64,000 nt of DNA from Raphanus sativus (GCF_000801105.2 NC_079514.1:46256515-46320514), one strand, 5' to 3'. Numbered from the stretch's first letter, positions 10,718 to 22,558 are shown. Numbers and translations are program-made. Notes: a model not told the origin generated them from the sequence alone.

Positions 10718-11467
10718 TATAAACTAAGACCTATTAATTATTGAGATCAGACCTCGCTCTTAGAGTCTACCTCGCTCTTAGAATCTTTAGTAGATATATA
10801 TATTGCAATCTAAGGAAAGTATTATATTTTATATGGATTCAAATGGTATACCTATTTAGAGTTTAGGAAGCGGGTTAAACTCGCCCGCTTGATCAAGACC
10901 CTGGAGTTAAATCAGTTTTTGGTTTAAAAATCCAATATGTATAATCTGCAAAGAAAACCTATTATCTACATATATATCTTTTGCCTAAAGTTTGTAGAGA
11001 AATTGCGGAACATGCAGATAATAGTTATAATAAAACTTAATATTTAATTATATAAATGATTTATTAAAAATATGAATAAAATATTTATAATTAAAATAAT
11101 AAAAATATTTTATATATTTTTGAAAATAAATTATTATTACGGTTTGGCAGATACCGTAATTCAAATTCAATTGACCTATACTATACCCATTCCATAGTGG
11201 GTCAAACAGGGCAGGACAACAGATAATGACTCATATTTCCAACACTATACCTATCTAACATATAATAGATAATATATAATTCTATTTTTCTTTCTTCCAT
11301 GTTTCTAACAGAGTAATCTGCAATAAATGAATTCTCAATATCTTTTTCTAACTGGTGATAAGCTAGTGGAGACCATTAACTAGTTCATCCATTCATAACT
11401 AATAGTGATACATTCATCACGTTTAAAGAGAGATCCCAATTGTGAACCTCAAAAGTTGAAGTGTGTC
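10718..11467. other. AT-rich intergenic DNA
   Basis: No gene or RNA that I can support. Confidence 0.4.
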
Positions 11468-11475
11468 TTCGTTAC

Positions 11476-11981
11476 TAGTCCGGGCATTGGACCCGAAAAC
11501 CAAACAAAAACCGAACTAGAAAATCAAGACCAAAACCGGACTAAAAATTACAAAATCCGAACGGTTCCTATATTTCTAAATCTAAAAAACCAAAACCGAA
11601 CCGAAAATTGAATGGATACACGAATATTTTGAATATATTAAAAAACAAATTACTTTTAATTTTAATATATATAAATATAATTTATAAATAAAAAATAAAA
11701 AAAGTTCTAAAAAATGAACTACCCGAAATTTGTTTTGGTTTTTTTGGGTTTAACTCAAGTTTTTGAATTTTTTTTTTGTTTTTTTTGCTTTAAACATAAA
11801 CCAACCTCGAATTATTTATAATTCGGTTTCACTTCTGGTTTAAAAGAAATGGAAACTCAAACCGAATCCAACATTATCCGAACCGATCAGAAAATTGTCT
11901 GGTTTCTAAACGGTTCCTAAACATTCCAATCTGTGAATAGACCGAACCAACCCGAACCAAAAATCCGAATACCCAACACTA
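11476..11981. mobile_element. Old hAT-like element rich in CCGAACC repeats
   Basis: The ends are TAGTCCGGGCATTGG and, inverted, TAGTGTTGGGTATTCGG. The flanking octamers TTCGTTAC and TTCATGAC match at six of eight positions, consistent with an aged hAT duplication. The left breakpoint of the large tandem duplication (11520) falls inside this element. Copy B therefore carries only the part right of that point, from 22741. Confidence 0.5.
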
Positions 11982-14262
11982 TTCATGACATTCCCTCTAT
12001 TGTTTTTTTAACAAAATTTTTATCATTAGTCGGTCCAATTTTTGTGACACTATTTCATATGCTCAAAATCTATATTTATCGCCATTGCCTCTGCCTCGTC
12101 TTAATTAATTGGTCTGGGCCAACTCTCTTCAAAGCTTTACAAACATTTGTGGGTGAGTATATATATATATATATATGTAAAGCTTCACGAAATGAAGAAA
12201 TGGCTCAAAATTCAAAAAAAGAAAAACCAAGAAGGAAGCCAAGACCTCTCTATGGAGGAAGAAAAGCATAGAAAGAAGTGAACGACGAGAATAAAAGCAA
12301 ACAGAAGAATGTTTGTCTGTCATTTTGGAATGCCTCCAAACACACCTCACGGGGATCTTTATTATAGTTCCCTCATGCATCACTCCTCACTATCCACCAT
12401 CTAATTGGTGTATAATATATATACTTAAATATAATAAATATGTATATATGCATGCATACATAAAACATACACACCGATGATCACGAACCTACTATTTTTT
12501 CCATCTTTTTTTTTTGTAAACAACTACCTTTTCCATCTTTTATTGTAAAATACTACCAAGACCATATATACACACATTCACAACGTAATAAACCTTTGGT
12601 CACACTGATTAGATGCAAGCACAAATCAATTTAATGATCAAAGGATATACGTACACAAAGTTTTCTTGATTTCTCCACTGCCATTTAAAAAAACATTCAA
12701 AATAGTATTGGAGGAATATGCGTATCAGCGTATGCATCTGAGCGCATATATGTCATGAGAAATGTGATGAGTAGAAAATATGGAATTGTCTATTTATTCC
12801 ACGACATATAAGAGTATACCCATCAATTCACATGTGTGCTGGTTAATCATCATCACAAAATAACACTGCAGAATAGACAAGCCTTTCTTCTCACGTATAG
12901 CCTCATAGATATCCTACTATTTTCTACTTTTACAGTCTGCTTTCTCCTCTTTAATTAATTTTAATTGAAAACGATAGATAATATATGATTTTAATTGCTC
13001 GGAATTGCCAAAGAAATGACACTCACGTGATTTTCACTCCGGGAAATACATTCATATCCACATGCACAAGCACAACTTGACAATGTAAATTTTTTTGAAA
13101 AACAAATCCGTTTGATCTTTAAATCTGAGAAATAAATGTTTCGTTGCCCTGTGTATAGTAGAGAGAAAGGGACGTGAGCCTTTGATCAGAATTATAGCCA
13201 AAGTGTGTGTATAGGCTGCAAAGAGTGCTTAGAAGACATATGGTATACTTAGATCAAAAGATCTGATACTGAAGCCTTTTTACAAAAAAAAGATATGATA
13301 CTGGTTCGCCAATCTATAAACTTGAATTCAGATGGAGTCAAGTTCCCATTATCTTCTACAAACAACAAAGTTAACTTGAATTCATTTAACATTTTACCAA
13401 AAAAAAAAAGTTAGCTTAGAAACGAGTGTTATAATTTATCAAAACTACCAATGTAAGGAGCTAGTAGTATCTTAATGAACATCTTAATATTACAATATTA
13501 TAAAATAAAAAATAAATAAAAAGAATAGAAATGATTTTATCAAAATATCTTACAACAAATCATGATCAGTTATTTTTAATTTAAAATTTAACTATTTAAC
13601 TAAATGAAAATTAAATTATTCATATTATGTGTATGTATATTTCACACTGATGATGCTCTAATATATACTATTTTCCTTCTTTTTAGTTGATTAATATACA
13701 ATTATATAGTATATGAATATATTGAATATAATATATTCATTTCTTCTTTTTCCCCTGTATATTTGCATCTGTATATTAAAAGAAAATAACAAAATGTAAG
13801 ATGGTCTCGTGTTTGTGACAGCTATATTTTATTTTGTCTGCTCCTCATATGTATTGTATCCCTTCTTCGAATCAAATATCATTTCATGACACCTAAATGC
13901 CGATATTTATAATATTTTGATTTTCGCAAAAACTGAAAAATCAATATTTTGCCTAGGCAATATTTTGCATAGGCGGCTACTAGTCTAACACGGCAACACC
14001 ACGTCCACGTGAGAAGAGATCATTAGACGGCTACCGGGAACATGGTCCGTCTTATATTCCACGATTGACGATGTTAAGTTTCGTTGTCCCACTTCGACTA
14101 TAAATGACCTCGACTATGTTATTCAACACAATTTGTTTGACATTGTTTTACTAAAAATATTGCAGTTAGGAATTATAATACGACATTCCTCGTATGATTT
14201 ACGGCTTTAATCCACATATATAATTGTCAGTTCCCTTGTGTTCAAAAAAAAAATTATTGTCA

Positions 14263-14263
<1 letters not shown>

Positions 14264-14297
<34 letters not shown>
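14264..14297. repeat. (CT)n microsatellite, cut by assembly gap
   Basis: This CT run enters a block of Ns. Copy B has the complete counterpart at 31956-32099. The run gives long Ser-Leu and Arg-Glu frames on either strand, which are not genes. Confidence 0.9.
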
Positions 14298-14397
14298 NNN
14301 NNNNNNNNNNNNNNNNNNNNNNNNNNNNNNNNNNNNNNNNNNNNNNNNNNNNNNNNNNNNNNNNNNNNNNNNNNNNNNNNNNNNNNNNNNNNNNNNN
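14298..14397. other. Assembly gap (100 Ns)
   Basis: Exactly 100 Ns, the conventional length for a gap of unknown size, inside the CT microsatellite of copy A. Confidence 0.98.
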
Positions 14398-15169
14398 CTC
14401 GACATATGGGTGTAGACAACTCATTTGTTATAGACCTCCAAGATGTGAATTTTTTTTTTTTTTGTAGAAATCCAAGATGTGAATTTTCATGGGACGTATT
14501 GAAAAACTTCAGAAAGAATCGAAATTACAAAACTAAACAAACATATATTAGATTCCACATAGCTAGTGATAAAGTGGTGGGCAAGACGTACGATTATAAT
14601 AAATATTTTCCAAAGGTTAAAGCCTCGATTGAAACAAAATCACAGTAATGTCGAAAGTTTGAATTTGATTTTTAATTTAATAGTCTGTTGACAAGTGATC
14701 CAGTTATGTCTAATATTAGTTGAAAAATATTTCAAACTCGAATAGACAGTATCATGATCTTTTGAACAAAAAAATCCAGTATGTTGTATTAAATGTATTT
14801 TTTACCGGAACTCGCCGAATTAGTTGACAGAGCATATAAAATAAACAATAATGAAAGCCTTTAAAAAACATCAAAGACATATCTTAACAGCAGTGTACAA
14901 AAACAAAAACAATACCCATTCGATCTGTGTCCCACTTTCTCCTTCTAAGTGACAAAAATTATCTTAGAGAATTAGGTCACGGGGCGGCTTTATGCTATAT
15001 CAAACATCACTCTTTATTTCCTTTTGATATAATTTTGTTTTTCTGTTATTTGTTTTGACATGGCACATATATACATCTTATAGAAATGAAGAAAATACCC
15101 GATTAGCTTTTGAAAAGTATTAGGGTATATTACATTGTTTGCGATTTCTGGAGGTATTTTCGACCCAAC

Positions 15170-16042
15170 CACATTTTTTACTCTAAACTCTATTCTAAAG
15201 TAAATTAAAATCTTTTTCAATTCTATTTGATATTCAACTCCAAAGTGGAGTAATGATTATGATTACTCTATTTATGGAGTAATTCTACTCATTACTCTAT
15301 TCTGGAGTTGATATTTTTTTATTTATAAAATTTTCCTTTTAATTTTGAATGTTTTTATTTTATATTCAAATAAGATTTAAAATAATGTAATAACATGAAA
15401 AAAACATAATATTCTACAAAAGATTATTTAATAGTTTTACATAAAAGATGCATAAACTACCAATAATCAAAACTAAGCATAAATCATGCAAAATAAATAT
15501 AATTACATAATATAAAAAGTAATTTAATAATTCGGTAAATTTATTTTGGAATTACCAAGATTGTTGAAGTACTGTTCAAATGGAATAGATGTGTTTTTCA
15601 TCTTGTGGGGAAAAATTCCGATTGGTAAATTGTACTTGTTGAGCTAGATATATGCACATACATTTGGATTTAGTATGCAATTCAAATTACAAAACAGAAC
15701 TTTGTTTTTTCTCTATGTTCTTTCAATGCGTAATTTTATTTTTGAATTAAGAAAATTTCACATAATAAAAAATTGCACCAATTGGAATAAAAGCTCTAAT
15801 TGTATTGTTAATAATAAAAATTTGATTCAAATAAAATACATTTTTATGGAGTTTTTGTAAACATAAATAGTGTGGTCAACTGTTAAATTTTATAAGTTGG
15901 GGGTACTATTAATAATTATTAACTCAATTAAAAAGAGAATTATTTGTGAATATTCCTTCTTGGAGTAAAAGATAGAGAAATATATTGGAATAAAATCTAA
16001 CTCTATTTTGAAGTCACACCATTAGAGTAAAAAGGAGATGCA
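15170..16042. repeat. Putative MITE with ACTCCA/TGGAGT palindromes (copy A)
   Basis: The left part has TTTTTTACTCTAAAC, then several ACTCCAAAGTGGAGTAAT-type palindromes. The right end, inverted, is CTCCTTTTTACTCTAATGG. The inner body is AT-rich and non-coding. The boundaries are approximate and no target duplication was found. The same element lies in copy B at about 32828-33700, so it predates the duplication. Confidence 0.4.
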
Positions 16043-16241
16043 CTAAGATATCATGAATCCTTCATGGAGAGATCATAATGAAACTGAAAATTCAAGGGTT
16101 TATTGGCGAGATAGCCAATTTTGGAGACAAAATTAAGAATATAGCATATGATTTGACATTATTAGATCTCATAGCATTTTGTTCTTTTCTTTCTGGTTCT
16201 CTCTTTTCTCTAAGTCAGTTTCCGGTGATAACGTACAAAAA

Positions 16242-16607
16242 TGATGAGATCTTTATGAAAAAACAGAGTCAAATAGTTTGATCTTCATTCCTCTGTTTTG
16301 TGTTAACTTTGGTGAGTGAGAGAGTTTGAGAGAAAGTTTTTTTTTTTTTTAGAAGCTTAACACGTCATATTTCATTACATTACAAAAACACACATACATT
16401 ACAAACTTATATGAGACATCTACTTTCTTCTCTGACTATTTCAACTGCTCCCACTAACACATTTTAGCTCTAACTTAAGGCCATGCTTACACAGAAAAAG
16501 TACAACAACTTCTTAGACACTCAACAACTTTTCTAAACCAAACTACTAGTCATTATAGTTACCTTGGTTCTTCTGGTTTGGTTTGATTACAAAAATGACA
16601 TTAATCA
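16242..16607 (-). repeat. 3' LTR of the copia element
   Basis: 366 bp, the same as 19975-20340 base for base as far as I can read, including a 14-T run. On the coding strand it is the 3' LTR. It starts TGATTAATG and ends CTCATCA in that orientation. Confidence 0.93.
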
Positions 16608-19600
16608 ACACTCCCACTTGTCATTTTGTTTATCAAACCAAGTTGATCACGAAACTTTTCGAACATCTTTCCTCCTAGAGCTTTTGTGAATATGTCTGCC
16701 ATTTGTTCCTCACCTTTGCAGTATTGAAGTTGAATATCTCCATTCTTCTCATACTCTCTCACCACATGGTATTTTATCTGAATATGTTTGGTTCTTCTAT
16801 GTTGGACAGGATTTTTACCAATGGCTATGGCTGACTGGCTGTCGCAATAGATAGGAACTCCCACTTGATCATTGAACATTAAGTCTTCAAGTAATCTCTT
16901 CAGCCATACCGATTGATTTGCTGCAGCACACAAAGCCATGTACTCAGCTTCAGCTGTTGATTGAGCAATAGTATCTTGTTTGCTAGTTTGCCAAGAGAAG
17001 ATTGCAGAACCGAGACTGAAACAATAACCTGTAGTTGATTTTAGATCTTCTTTGCATCCTCCCCAATCACTGTCTGAGTATCCAATCAGTCTTGGTTCTT
17101 TAACTGCAGTAAAATGCAAACCCATATCACTTGTCCCTTTGATATATCTGAGAACTCTTTTTGCTTCTTTGAGATGTTTGCTTCTAGGTTCCTTCAAGTA
17201 TCTTGACAAGTAAGATGCAGAGAACATGAGGTCTGGTCGAGTGGCTGTTAGATACAACAGGCCTCCCACTAGACTTCTATAGATCTTAGGGTCAGTGAAT
17301 TCCTCTCCATCTTCTTGACTCTTGCTGTGAGGTACCAGTGGTGTTTCCATGGTCTTGCATTCTTTCATGTTGAATTTTTCAAGCAGTCTCTTTGCATAGC
17401 ACTCTTGAGAGAGCGATATCCCCTCTTCATCTTGTACAACCTCCATACCAAGAAAATAGTTTAGCAAACCCAAATCAGACATCTCAAACTCATTCTTCAT
17501 CGCTGTCTTGAATTCTTCAATCATGTGATCATCATCACCAGTGACAATGAGGTCATCAACATAGATGCACACTATCAGAATCTTTCCATTGACCTTCTTA
17601 GTATACAGAGCATGATCGTTTTCACTCCTCCTGAAGTTTTCTTTCAAGAAGAACTCATCTATTCTGCTGTACCAAGCCCTAGGGGCCTGTTTAAGACCAT
17701 AGAGAGCTTTATACAAGCGCAGAACATAGTCTTCTTTCCCTTCTTCTTCAAAGCCAAGTGGTTGCTCAGCATATATTTCTTCTTCTAGATGACCATTTAA
17801 GAAAGCTGATTTAACATCAAGTTGAAACAGTTTCCATCTCTTTTGAGCTGCAACAGCAAGAAGCAATCTGATGGTTTCATGTCTTGAAACAGGAGCAAAC
17901 GTCTCCAAGTAGTCAACACCGTATTGTTGTGAAAATCCCTTGGCCACCAGCCTTGCTTTGTGTTTTATCACATCTCCTTTTGCATCAGTTTTCAACCTGT
18001 ATATCCACTTCACTCCAACAATGTTTTTGTTCAGAGGTCTTTTGACGAGTTCCCAAGTTTGATTCTTTTCAATCATCTGTATCTCTTCCTTCATTGCTTC
18101 TCTCCATTCCTTGTGTTTCACAGCTTCATCAAACAACGTGGGTTCTTCAAAGCTTGAGTAACAACCTTCACTTACTGCAGAATACTCAATGTCAGCATAT
18201 GGAGCAGTTAGTAGAAGATCACCCATTGCTCTAGTCTTTCTGTTTGGTGGACTTGAGCTTGGACTGTCTAGTACTCTGTTTTGTCTATTTGATCTTTCCT
18301 CTGAGTTGACAGGTACTTGATTTGGTGAAGAAGGCTGAGTGTTTCTTCTTTCTCCAGGTTCATAATCACTTTGTTCTGGTTCATCGGTTCTTGTACCTTC
18401 TTTGATGACTTCTGGTTCAGAAGATACACTGAGATGTTTAATAACTTCCTTCTTCTCCCAGTCCCATCTGCTTCTTTCTTGAAAAATAACATCTCTGGAA
18501 ATGTCAACTTTGTTTTCTTCTAGCAAGTACACTCTGTATCCTTTTGTTTGAGAACTGTAACCCACAAATATCGCCTTCTTTGACTTATCATCCCATTTTC
18601 TTCGTTTCTTATCTGGGATGTGTACATAGCAGACACTTCCGAACACTCTCATGTGGTTTACTGAAGGCTTTGTTCCATTCCAGGCTTCTAGAGGAGTTAT
18701 ACTTCTGAGAGCTCTTGTTGTAGTTCGATTCTGAACATATGCCGCAGTGTGGACAGCTTCGGCCCAAAACTTCAGAGGCAAGTTTTTGAATTTTATCATT
18801 GCTCTCGCCATCTCCACCAAAGTTCTATTTCTTCTTTCTGAAACTCCATTTTGTTGTGGAGAATATGTTGCAGTCAATTGCCTTTCTATCCCATTCTCTT
18901 CCAAAAAGTTTGTAAACTCTCTAGATAGATACTCTGTTCCACGATCAGTACTCCTAAGCTTCTTGATTCTGCAACTAGCTTGATTTTCTACCAGATTTTT
19001 AAACTTCTTGAAGGTTTGAAACACCTCTGACTTTGCTTTCAAGAAGTAAACCCAAACCATTCTTGTAGCATCATCAATGAAAGTGAGGATGTACCTGCTG
19101 CCACTTAGAGATGCATTCTGCATGGGACCGCAAACGTCACTATGGATTAGTTCAAGTCTTTCCTTTGATCTTGTTTCTGATACCTTTGGGAAGGATTCAC
19201 GACAGTGCTTGCTCAGAATGCAGCTCTCACACCCTTCTTGACTAGTGTTGAACTTTGGTAAGCCTCTCACCATCTCTTTTGCTTGCATGATCTTCAGGTT
19301 TGTAAAGCATGTATGCCCAAGTCTATTATGCCATAACTCAGCAATATCATCATTTGCAACCATTGCTGTCTCTTCTTTGGTAGACCATTTGATGTGGAAG
19401 CTTTTGTTCACCATTGGAATTTCTCCTATCTTTCTTCCAGCTTGATCATGAATAATGCACTTACTTCCTTTGAAGGTAACTTGATACCCATTAGTTATCA
19501 TTTGAGGGATACTGAGGAGACTTTTTCCAAGATTGGGAACAAGAAACACATCTCTTATGATTCTCTTGCCTTTCTTGGTCATCACCTTAATATCTCCTTT

Positions 19601-20005
19601 TCCTTTTGATATCATCACAGCTCCATTTCCAACTCGTATTGGAACATTTATGTTTGTGTTGAGCCTGACAAAAATCTTCTCATTTGGTGTCATGTGATTT
19701 GTACACCCACTGTCAATAAGCCATCTCTCTTCTTCTGCTGTTTCTTGTTCTTCTTGTCTTGCTGTAAACAAGTGATTCTCAACTTCTTCTTCATTGTGGT
19801 TGTCTTTGTGACACCATTTCTTCTCTTCTTCAATTTCTGTCTTGTTCTTCTTGGTTCCTTGAGCCATTGCCTTGGCTTCTTTGTCCTCAGTGTTTCTTCT
19901 TGCTGCAGTCTCTTGGTCTACAGCTTCCACTTTATTCAGAGTGGCTCCATAGATCGCAAGGAGCTCTGATACCATGATGAGATCTTTATGAAAAAACAGA
20001 GTCAA
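16601..20005 (-). CDS. Copia Pol polyprotein (protease-integrase-RT-RNase H), gag missing
   Basis: A 1134-codon open frame. DSGCTNHM at about residues 98-105 is the aspartic protease site. Next come the integrase zinc module (HNRLGH...CESC) and a D-D-E core (HSDVCGP, STDRGTEY, QQNGVSERRN). Reverse transcriptase has CIYVDDLIVTG near residue 815. RNase H has GYSDSDWGG and STAEAEYMAL. The first ten codons lie in the 5' LTR and codon 11 (ATG) straddles the LTR/primer-binding-site junction, so the true start is uncertain. The first 95 residues are charged and lack the capsid-type gag region; at most they hold the gag tail, with no complete CCHC knuckle. No stop or frameshift interrupts pol. Because gag is missing, mobility would probably depend on Gag from a relative. 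Confidence 0.93.
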   Translation of the reverse strand: MTLFFHKDLIMVSELLAIYGATLNKVEAVDQETAARRNTEDKEAKAMAQGTKKNKTEIEEEKKWCHKDNHNEEEVENHLFTARQEEQETAEEERWLIDSGCTNHMTPNEKIFVRLNTNINVPIRVGNGAVMISKGKGDIKVMTKKGKRIIRDVFLVPNLGKSLLSIPQMITNGYQVTFKGSKCIIHDQAGRKIGEIPMVNKSFHIKWSTKEETAMVANDDIAELWHNRLGHTCFTNLKIMQAKEMVRGLPKFNTSQEGCESCILSKHCRESFPKVSETRSKERLELIHSDVCGPMQNASLSGSRYILTFIDDATRMVWVYFLKAKSEVFQTFKKFKNLVENQASCRIKKLRSTDRGTEYLSREFTNFLEENGIERQLTATYSPQQNGVSERRNRTLVEMARAMIKFKNLPLKFWAEAVHTAAYVQNRTTTRALRSITPLEAWNGTKPSVNHMRVFGSVCYVHIPDKKRRKWDDKSKKAIFVGYSSQTKGYRVYLLEENKVDISRDVIFQERSRWDWEKKEVIKHLSVSSEPEVIKEGTRTDEPEQSDYEPGERRNTQPSSPNQVPVNSEERSNRQNRVLDSPSSSPPNRKTRAMGDLLLTAPYADIEYSAVSEGCYSSFEEPTLFDEAVKHKEWREAMKEEIQMIEKNQTWELVKRPLNKNIVGVKWIYRLKTDAKGDVIKHKARLVAKGFSQQYGVDYLETFAPVSRHETIRLLLAVAAQKRWKLFQLDVKSAFLNGHLEEEIYAEQPLGFEEEGKEDYVLRLYKALYGLKQAPRAWYSRIDEFFLKENFRRSENDHALYTKKVNGKILIVCIYVDDLIVTGDDDHMIEEFKTAMKNEFEMSDLGLLNYFLGMEVVQDEEGISLSQECYAKRLLEKFNMKECKTMETPLVPHSKSQEDGEEFTDPKIYRSLVGGLLYLTATRPDLMFSASYLSRYLKEPRSKHLKEAKRVLRYIKGTSDMGLHFTAVKEPRLIGYSDSDWGGCKEDLKSTTGYCFSLGSAIFSWQTSKQDTIAQSTAEAEYMALCAAANQSVWLKRLLEDLMFNDQVGVPIYCDSQSAIAIGKNPVQHRRTKHIQIKYHVVREYEKNGDIQLQYCKGEEQMADIFTKALGGKMFEKFRDQLGLINKMTSGSVD
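16608..16619 (-). other. Polypurine tract of the copia element
   Basis: On the minus strand this reads approximately AAGTGGGAGTGT, immediately before the 3' LTR. It is the expected primer for plus-strand synthesis. Confidence 0.75.
19963..19974 (-). other. Primer-binding site of the copia element
   Basis: On the minus strand TGGTATCAGAGC directly follows the 5' LTR. It is the standard plant copia site complementary to the 3' end of initiator tRNA-Met. Confidence 0.9.
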
Positions 20006-20340
20006 ATAGTTTGATCTTCATTCCTCTGTTTTGTGTTAACTTTGGTGAGTGAGAGAGTTTGAGAGAAAGTTTTTTTTTTTTTTAGAAGCTTAACACGTCA
20101 TATTTCATTACATTACAAAAACACACATACATTACAAACTTATATGAGACATCTACTTTCTTCTCTGACTATTTCAACTGCTCCCACTAACACATTTTAG
20201 CTCTAACTTAAGGCCATGCTTACACAGAAAAAGTACAACAACTTCTTAGACACTCAACAACTTTTCTAAACCAAACTACTAGTCATTATAGTTACCTTGG
20301 TTCTTCTGGTTTGGTTTGATTACAAAAATGACATTAATCA
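19975..20340 (-). repeat. 5' LTR of the copia element
   Basis: 366 bp, equal to 16242-16607 as far as I can read. It is bounded by TG and CA. The 3' boundary on the coding strand joins the primer-binding site without spacer. Confidence 0.93.
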
Positions 20341-21931
20341 ACAAAAAAGCATCTATCATTTAAACAATAAAAGAAATAAAAATGTTATTAGAGTAGTGGT
20401 GGTTATGGCAGCCACGTTGATTATGGTGATAATATATAAATAGAATATAACATACTAAATAGTATAGTTTTTATGTTCATTAAATTATAAAATAATTTAA
20501 ATATATAAATATACTATATATATCCAAAATTAATAAAATTAAACCCAATGTCAACCTAAATCTTCCAAAAACTAAACCCAAAACATTAATCACTAAACCT
20601 TAAAAAGAAATATAAACTCTAACTCAAATATAAAATATGCACATAGTACATAATATTAAGCATTATCAAAATAGAATAATAACAAACAAAATAGCATAGT
20701 ACATATTGTTTAAATTTTTAAATATTTATGATTGGAGGAAAAGAAATGATGCTTATCCCAACGTCAACTCAAATCTACCATAAAATACACCCAAAACACT
20801 AATCACTAAACTCTAAAAAGAAATATAAACTCTAACCTAAATATCAAAATATGCATATTCAAATAGAATAGTAACAACGAAATAACATAGTACATATTGT
20901 TCAAATAGTATAGTACAATCGGAAACTTACAGTACATACAAGTGGTAGTGGTTACGGGGAAAGAAGTGGAGACTGGTATCAAAGAGATGGTGGTTGTTTT
21001 GAAAGATGTAATGGCAAAAACATGAAATCGAAAAATTACAGATTTGGTTAAATAACTAAAAGAAATGATGATGATAATAGCTACAATGAGAAATAGATCC
21101 AAATGATTAAAATTGTTTTTTTCTATAGAAAGTGGTAGTGGATTTGGAAGAAATATTGACGATGGTAGATAACTGAAGAAGATACTGGTAAGTAAAGATA
21201 ATATAGTATAATTATAATAATAATAGAGGATGTTCTTTTTTGGTTAAATACCTAATTATATTTGATTTCATAGCTACTGAGGCCAATTTTCCAAAATTCA
21301 AGTCACTGAAAAATGTCTCGTTGATATACTTTAAATTTGCTGTGAATCAAGACAACAAACAGTCGGAAATCTGAATTACATGAATCTGGTATAAGGTATT
21401 TTAAAAAAAGTATATATATATAGTTTTATTTTCAGTTTAATCATCTTTCTTGAGTTTGAAACCTTCAAATCTATTAATTTTAAGGAGCCGTTAAAAATAT
21501 AGTATTAGCTTTAGGGTTTCAAAACAGGATAATATTTATATTTTTTTATTGGAAATTGCATTCACTAACCAAACGAAAAAAAACAATTCACAAACTAACC
21601 AAATTTACATCTTCTCTCCTCTTTTTGTTTATTATCTCTCTCTATTTGTGTTTACAAAACTAATTTATCTTTCTTTTTTTTGTTATTTAAAAAATAGGAA
21701 AATTGGACTGTACAATGGTGAAAAAAAACACTAATTATCTAGACGTCCAATTTCCCTAATGCCATTTTATCCTTTCACAGAACCGGTGAAACCTATTGAT
21801 AGAAAAAGCTAATAATTATTACATGTCGACTAATTCGTGGTACTTCAGTATCCACATCTTCCTCCTTTATAATTCTTCTTGTTACTTTTCTATGATGGCC
21901 ATGATTATATTCACAGATTAGATCGACATTG

Positions 21932-22087
21932 TCAACACCGTCTGAGTTCTGAGAATATTTTGTGATAGAAAAGTTTCTCCCAAAATCCCAACCTTCTCTG
22001 TTTTTGAAACCGCCAGTGCGCCGCTGCAATTATAGCCGAGGCGGCGAGGAGAATCACCCTGGCCGACGACGTTACGGCTTTGTGCAT
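21932..22087 (-). CDS. Candidate 51-residue single-pass membrane protein (copy A)
   Basis: A short open frame begins MHKAVTSSARVILLAA, with a hydrophobic segment at about residues 10-24 followed by a basic, aromatic tail (WRFQKQRRLGFW). The frame is kept in copy B (35490-35645), with one silent and two amino-acid changes. An overlapping 78-codon frame on the same strand is interrupted by a stop in copy B, which favours this frame. I do not recognise a family. It could be a genuine small protein or the surviving exon of a larger gene. No expression evidence can be seen. Confidence 0.35.
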   Translation of the reverse strand: MHKAVTSSARVILLAASAIIAAAHWRFQKQRRLGFWEKLFYHKIFSELRRC

Positions 22088-22558
22088 ACATCTTCACAAA
22101 TCCGAGATTTATCATTAACTGAAGACGAGATGTGAAAACCTATAAGTTCTGATTTTGGTTCGAAGAGAGGCAGGAAATGAACAAAAAGTGTATTTCTATA
22201 CTATATTATAAAATGGAAAAAATTGTCTTTCCTTCAAATTTGGCTCTCTCTTATTGCCATGTTTACTAATATGTAATGTACTATCTAATATGTTATATTT
22301 TATTCGGTGCTGGAATCAATTTATTGTTTATTATGTTATATTATAACATTTACTTTAATTTTTTATTTAAGTTCCTTTTTTCAAATAACATATATGATAA
22401 AGAAAATATTTATAAAAATTTAAAACAAACATATTTTTTTATAATGTGATTTCATAAAAAGAAACGTTTAAAAAAATAATCTTGATATTAAAGTAAAGAA
22501 ATATTTTTCCTTTTAAAAGTTATCAGTTGTGTTTTAATGCAACTCCATACCTATCATC

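Larger units (their letters stand above)
16242..20340 (-). mobile_element. Ty1/copia LTR retrotransposon, gag largely deleted
   Basis: This is a complete LTR-to-LTR element on the minus strand, 4099 bp. Termini are TG...CA and the two 366-bp LTRs look identical on reading. The flanks share ACAAAAA (left to 16241, right from 20341). Copy B shows the empty site at about 33891-33905, with one A difference in the run. A primer-binding site complementary to initiator tRNA-Met (TGGTATCAGAGC) follows the 5' LTR, and a polypurine tract precedes the 3' LTR. One long pol frame lies inside. The order protease, integrase, reverse transcriptase, RNase H is that of Ty1/copia. Only about 260 nt separate the primer-binding site from the protease motif, so nearly all of gag is missing. 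Matching LTRs and an open pol frame indicate a young insertion. Confidence 0.95.
11520..22558. repeat. Tandem duplication, copy A
   Basis: From AAAATCAAGACC at 11520 the sequence matches copy B (from 22741) almost base for base until assembly gap 22559-22658. Three insertions interrupt the match: a copia element in A (16242-20340), and a LINE and a Helitron in B. Once these are removed, both copies are about 6.9 kb. They differ by scattered single bases and short indels, roughly one to two percent by eye. Apart from mobile elements and the 51-codon frame at 21932-22087, the unit is non-coding. Confidence 0.93.

Noticed and set aside
12129..12383. 84-codon minus frame, repeated as 101 codons at 23291-23596
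   Set aside because: It is present in both copies only because of the duplication; it contains a TA-dinucleotide tract and its C-terminus differs with tract length. No protein-like features.
14199..14648. Frames with long Ser-Leu or Arg-Glu runs next to the first gap
   Set aside because: They are translations of the CT microsatellite and Ns.
17525..19969. Plus-strand frames of 65-91 codons inside the copia element
   Set aside because: Antisense shadows of the Pol frame.
20806..21102. 98-codon minus frame, also at 34364-34660
   Set aside because: Low-complexity Ile/Thr/Phe-rich translation of AT-rich repeat DNA. It is open in both copies but lacks any recognisable domain, and neighbouring frames show the same composition.
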